Assembly: GCA_003229915.1 (NCBI GenBank)
Contig: QIGA01000046.1
Location: forward strand, 1-6,872
From: Chloroflexota bacterium
Lineage (GTDB): Bacteria > Chloroflexota > Dehalococcoidia > SZUA-161
Direction: 5' to 3'
Length of the DNA: 6,872 bases
Made by a program: the position numbers and the translations under genes
In this document: positions 5,180-6,872 of the stretch, piece by piece
Position numbering within the stretch: position 1 is the first letter of the stretch
Layout: the number at the start of each line of letters is the position of its first letter
Notes under the pieces: generated by a model
Database searches by the model: none
Seen by the model: only the letters and a program-made list of their open reading frames with translations
Told to the model about the DNA's origin: nothing

Positions 5180-6872
5180 CTAGATGATCACCCCCTCCGG
5201 AGAAGCGCGGCCATCCAGAGCGACCTGTTCTTCGGGACTGAGGAGTTCCTCCCGGGCAATGTTGAGAAGTCGGGACGCCTCGTCCAGGATGTGGGCCCAC
5301 GTGCAACGGTTAACGAACAGCATCCCGGGGACAGTTAGAGTGCCACCCCTAGCCACAAATCCTAGGGCGGAGGTCCTGTTGCCGGTGTGGAGCGGCTGCA
5401 GCGTCCCCAGGAGGGGCTCTGGCCGGGTGTGGGTGACGAATATGCGGTCTGGCACAGAGGCTGGGTAGAGATCTTCCTGTATATCACCTGGCACCACGTG
5501 GGCTCGCTCGCCATCGCTGCGGGGCTTGCGGAACCTCCCCGGCTCCAGCATGTAGACCACGGAGTGAGAGATTCCCCGCTCGCTCAGGCGTGCTGAAGCC
5601 TTCAGCACCTCCTCCAACTGATAAGCCCCTATGGCCGTCAGCACTATCTGCTGTTGTGGCACTTGGCGGCCCGCCCAGTCCAGATGAAGGGCACCCTGAT
5701 CGAGGAGGCGGATAGCCTCCTCCGGGGTGAACAGATCTGCAACTTTATCTATCTTGGGCACCACCAGTGTCCAGACCTGCCCCTGTGTCTGGTAGACGCC
5801 GCGCGCGACAACGGCAGCGGTGTTGTAATCAGGAACAAAAAGCACCCGTGATACATCTGAAGGTTCACCCAGCATGGCCTCAGCCATCACCGGGTCCTGA
5901 TGAGACTGCTCGTTCTTTGCGTTCTCCCAGACATGGGAAGTGAGCACCAAAGGTATCGAGAGCCAGCCTTGCGGCCGGCCCATTTCCTTGCAGTGGTTGG
6001 CGAAGATGATCTCCTGGCGCACGACGCCGTGCATCTTGGCGCCGAAGGCCTCATAAGTGACGATCATATTGATGCCGCCCTTGTTGGCCAGAGCGGCGGC
6101 AGCCACTGCCTCCTCGTTGAGGGCGGTGATGACGGCACCGTGGATGTCCTCTGGGATACTGGGCTCAGGGTCTATCACGCGGAACTTTAGTGTATCCAGG
6201 GTTCTGAGCATGCGGTTGGAGCGCATCTCGTCAGGATTGCCCACCCTTGGCCGTAGGTGAGGGTTGGCCTGAATGGTTGCCAGGAACATGGAATCCACGG
6301 CGTACATCGGTGAAGACCGCGTCCATTGAGATGGATCACGTCTGTCCTTGGGCACGGGCTGTGACACAAGCGGTGGAATCTCGTGCAGCAGCACCTCCCG
6401 GCGCGCCAAGGGGTGATCTCGCTCCCGAGGCCGACTGGAAGCCTCATGGTGCCAGAACTTGCTAATGGCGTCATTGAGCTCCTCCGGGGGCACCCATAAA
6501 CGGCGGGCGCTCTCGTTGAAACGTTCAGCCGCCAAGAGGTCCGTGTGGGGATTGGATCCGAGAGGGAGGTTATGGGCCAGGTTGGTCCCCGCACCGTAGA
6601 AGCCGGCGCCTTTAGGTGCTACGGCTATGCCATAGGGCAGCGGTACCGGGTAGCCGTCCCCGCGAGATCGTACTACCTCCGCGGCGGCCTCGAGCCGGCA
6701 CTCCATCTCTAAAATGGCCCAGACGAAGGCTGCGGGATCCGTGCCATCGAAAACGATGGGGTCGAACCCGTTGAGCCTCAGGTGCTGGGTGAACCAGGAA
6801 ACACCTCCTTCCTGGGACATCGTCGTCCGCTGGTCTATGCGGCGGCCGTTGCTGATCATGATGGGGGTCACC
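5180..6872 (-). CDS. Divergent phosphoketolase-family protein (N-terminus outside window)
   Basis: About 563 C-terminal residues of a thiamine-diphosphate enzyme of the Xfp/phosphoketolase family are present. The family is usually 790-820 residues long, so roughly the first 230 lie beyond the right edge, and the GTG at 6871 is not a credible start. Family blocks, numbered from that GTG, are NGFDPIVFDGTDP (34-46), APKGAGFYGAG (85-95), RVGNPDEMRSNRM (209-221), VTYEAFG (271-277), TSHVWENAKNEQSHQDP (311-327), VLFVPDYNTAAVVA (343-356) and ARGGTLTVPGM (507-517). A Glu at 253 or 254 aligns with the catalytic glutamate region, and Asn320 and His324 match the conserved Asn-x-x-x-His. Canonical phosphoketolases split xylulose-5-phosphate or fructose-6-phosphate with phosphate to give acetyl phosphate. 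Here the sequence around the glutamate and the usual HGY and YRR segments are altered, so substrate or chemistry may differ. I recall relatives annotated as xylulose-5-phosphate 3-epimerase. It has higher GC than the left genes and faces dctM. Confidence 0.82.
   Translation of the reverse strand, partial: VTPIMISNGRRIDQRTTMSQEGGVSWFTQHLRLNGFDPIVFDGTDPAAFVWAILEMECRLEAAAEVVRSRGDGYPVPLPYGIAVAPKGAGFYGAGTNLAHNLPLGSNPHTDLLAAERFNESARRLWVPPEELNDAISKFWHHEASSRPRERDHPLARREVLLHEIPPLVSQPVPKDRRDPSQWTRSSPMYAVDSMFLATIQANPHLRPRVGNPDEMRSNRMLRTLDTLKFRVIDPEPSIPEDIHGAVITALNEEAVAAAALANKGGINMIVTYEAFGAKMHGVVRQEIIFANHCKEMGRPQGWLSIPLVLTSHVWENAKNEQSHQDPVMAEAMLGEPSDVSRVLFVPDYNTAAVVARGVYQTQGQVWTLVVPKIDKVADLFTPEEAIRLLDQGALHLDWAGRQVPQQQIVLTAIGAYQLEEVLKASARLSERGISHSVVYMLEPGRFRKPRSDGERAHVVPGDIQEDLYPASVPDRIFVTHTRPEPLLGTLQPLHTGNRTSALGFVARGGTLTVPGMLFVNRCTWAHILDEASRLLNIAREELLSPEEQVALDGRASPEGVII

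Noticed and set aside
6187..6594. A 135-codon minus-strand frame, and several plus-strand frames, within the phosphoketolase-like gene
   Set aside because: They are alternative frames of a GC-rich coding region where stops are rare; the 563-codon frame carries all the family motifs.

Overview
The window looks like a chromosomal segment from an uncultivated, probably anaerobic bacterium. The evidence is a TRAP-type tripartite carboxylate transporter, a lipoprotein-type binding protein, a CapK/PaaK-like adenylate-forming enzyme and a phosphoketolase-family protein. No marker gene is present, so the phylum cannot be fixed. Chloroflexota (Dehalococcoidia-like) or a delta-proteobacterial lineage would fit, but this is a guess from gene style only.

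Layout. Positions 1-308 on the minus strand hold the C-terminal part of a large serine recombinase. It runs off the left edge and is broken on its 5' side by an in-frame TAG, so it is probably a decayed mobile-element remnant. From about 340 a plus-strand transcription unit appears to start, with a TATAAT box at 363-368. Its genes, in order, are a phenylacetate-CoA-ligase-like enzyme (399-1985), a 17-codon leader ORF with a very strong ribosome binding site (2057-2110), dctP (2104-3147), dctQ (3160-3666) and dctM (3656-4957). The three TRAP genes are tightly spaced or overlapping. Just after dctM is a short ORF (4986-5102) that begins like a 4Fe-4S ferredoxin-type protein but loses the resemblance after its first cysteine. 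It looks like a truncated gene. From about 5165 rightwards the sequence becomes clearly more GC-rich, and a minus-strand gene converging on dctM fills the rest of the window (5180 to the right edge). This is a divergent phosphoketolase-family protein, cut at its N-terminus by the window end.

How the genes may work together. The TRAP system would import an organic acid using an ion gradient, with DctP capturing the ligand outside and DctQM forming the membrane unit. The upstream ligase-like enzyme could activate an imported carboxylate by adenylation, for example to a CoA thioester. The substrate, and this link between the two, are inferred from gene order only. The phosphoketolase-like gene lies on the other strand and differs in base composition. 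Nothing ties it to the transporter operon, and it may have a separate history.

No tRNA, rRNA, CRISPR array or intact insertion sequence was seen. The most unusual points are the leader ORF overlapping dctP, the atypical phosphate-loop motif of the ligase-like enzyme, the divergent active-site surroundings of the phosphoketolase-like protein, and the gene debris at the composition boundary.
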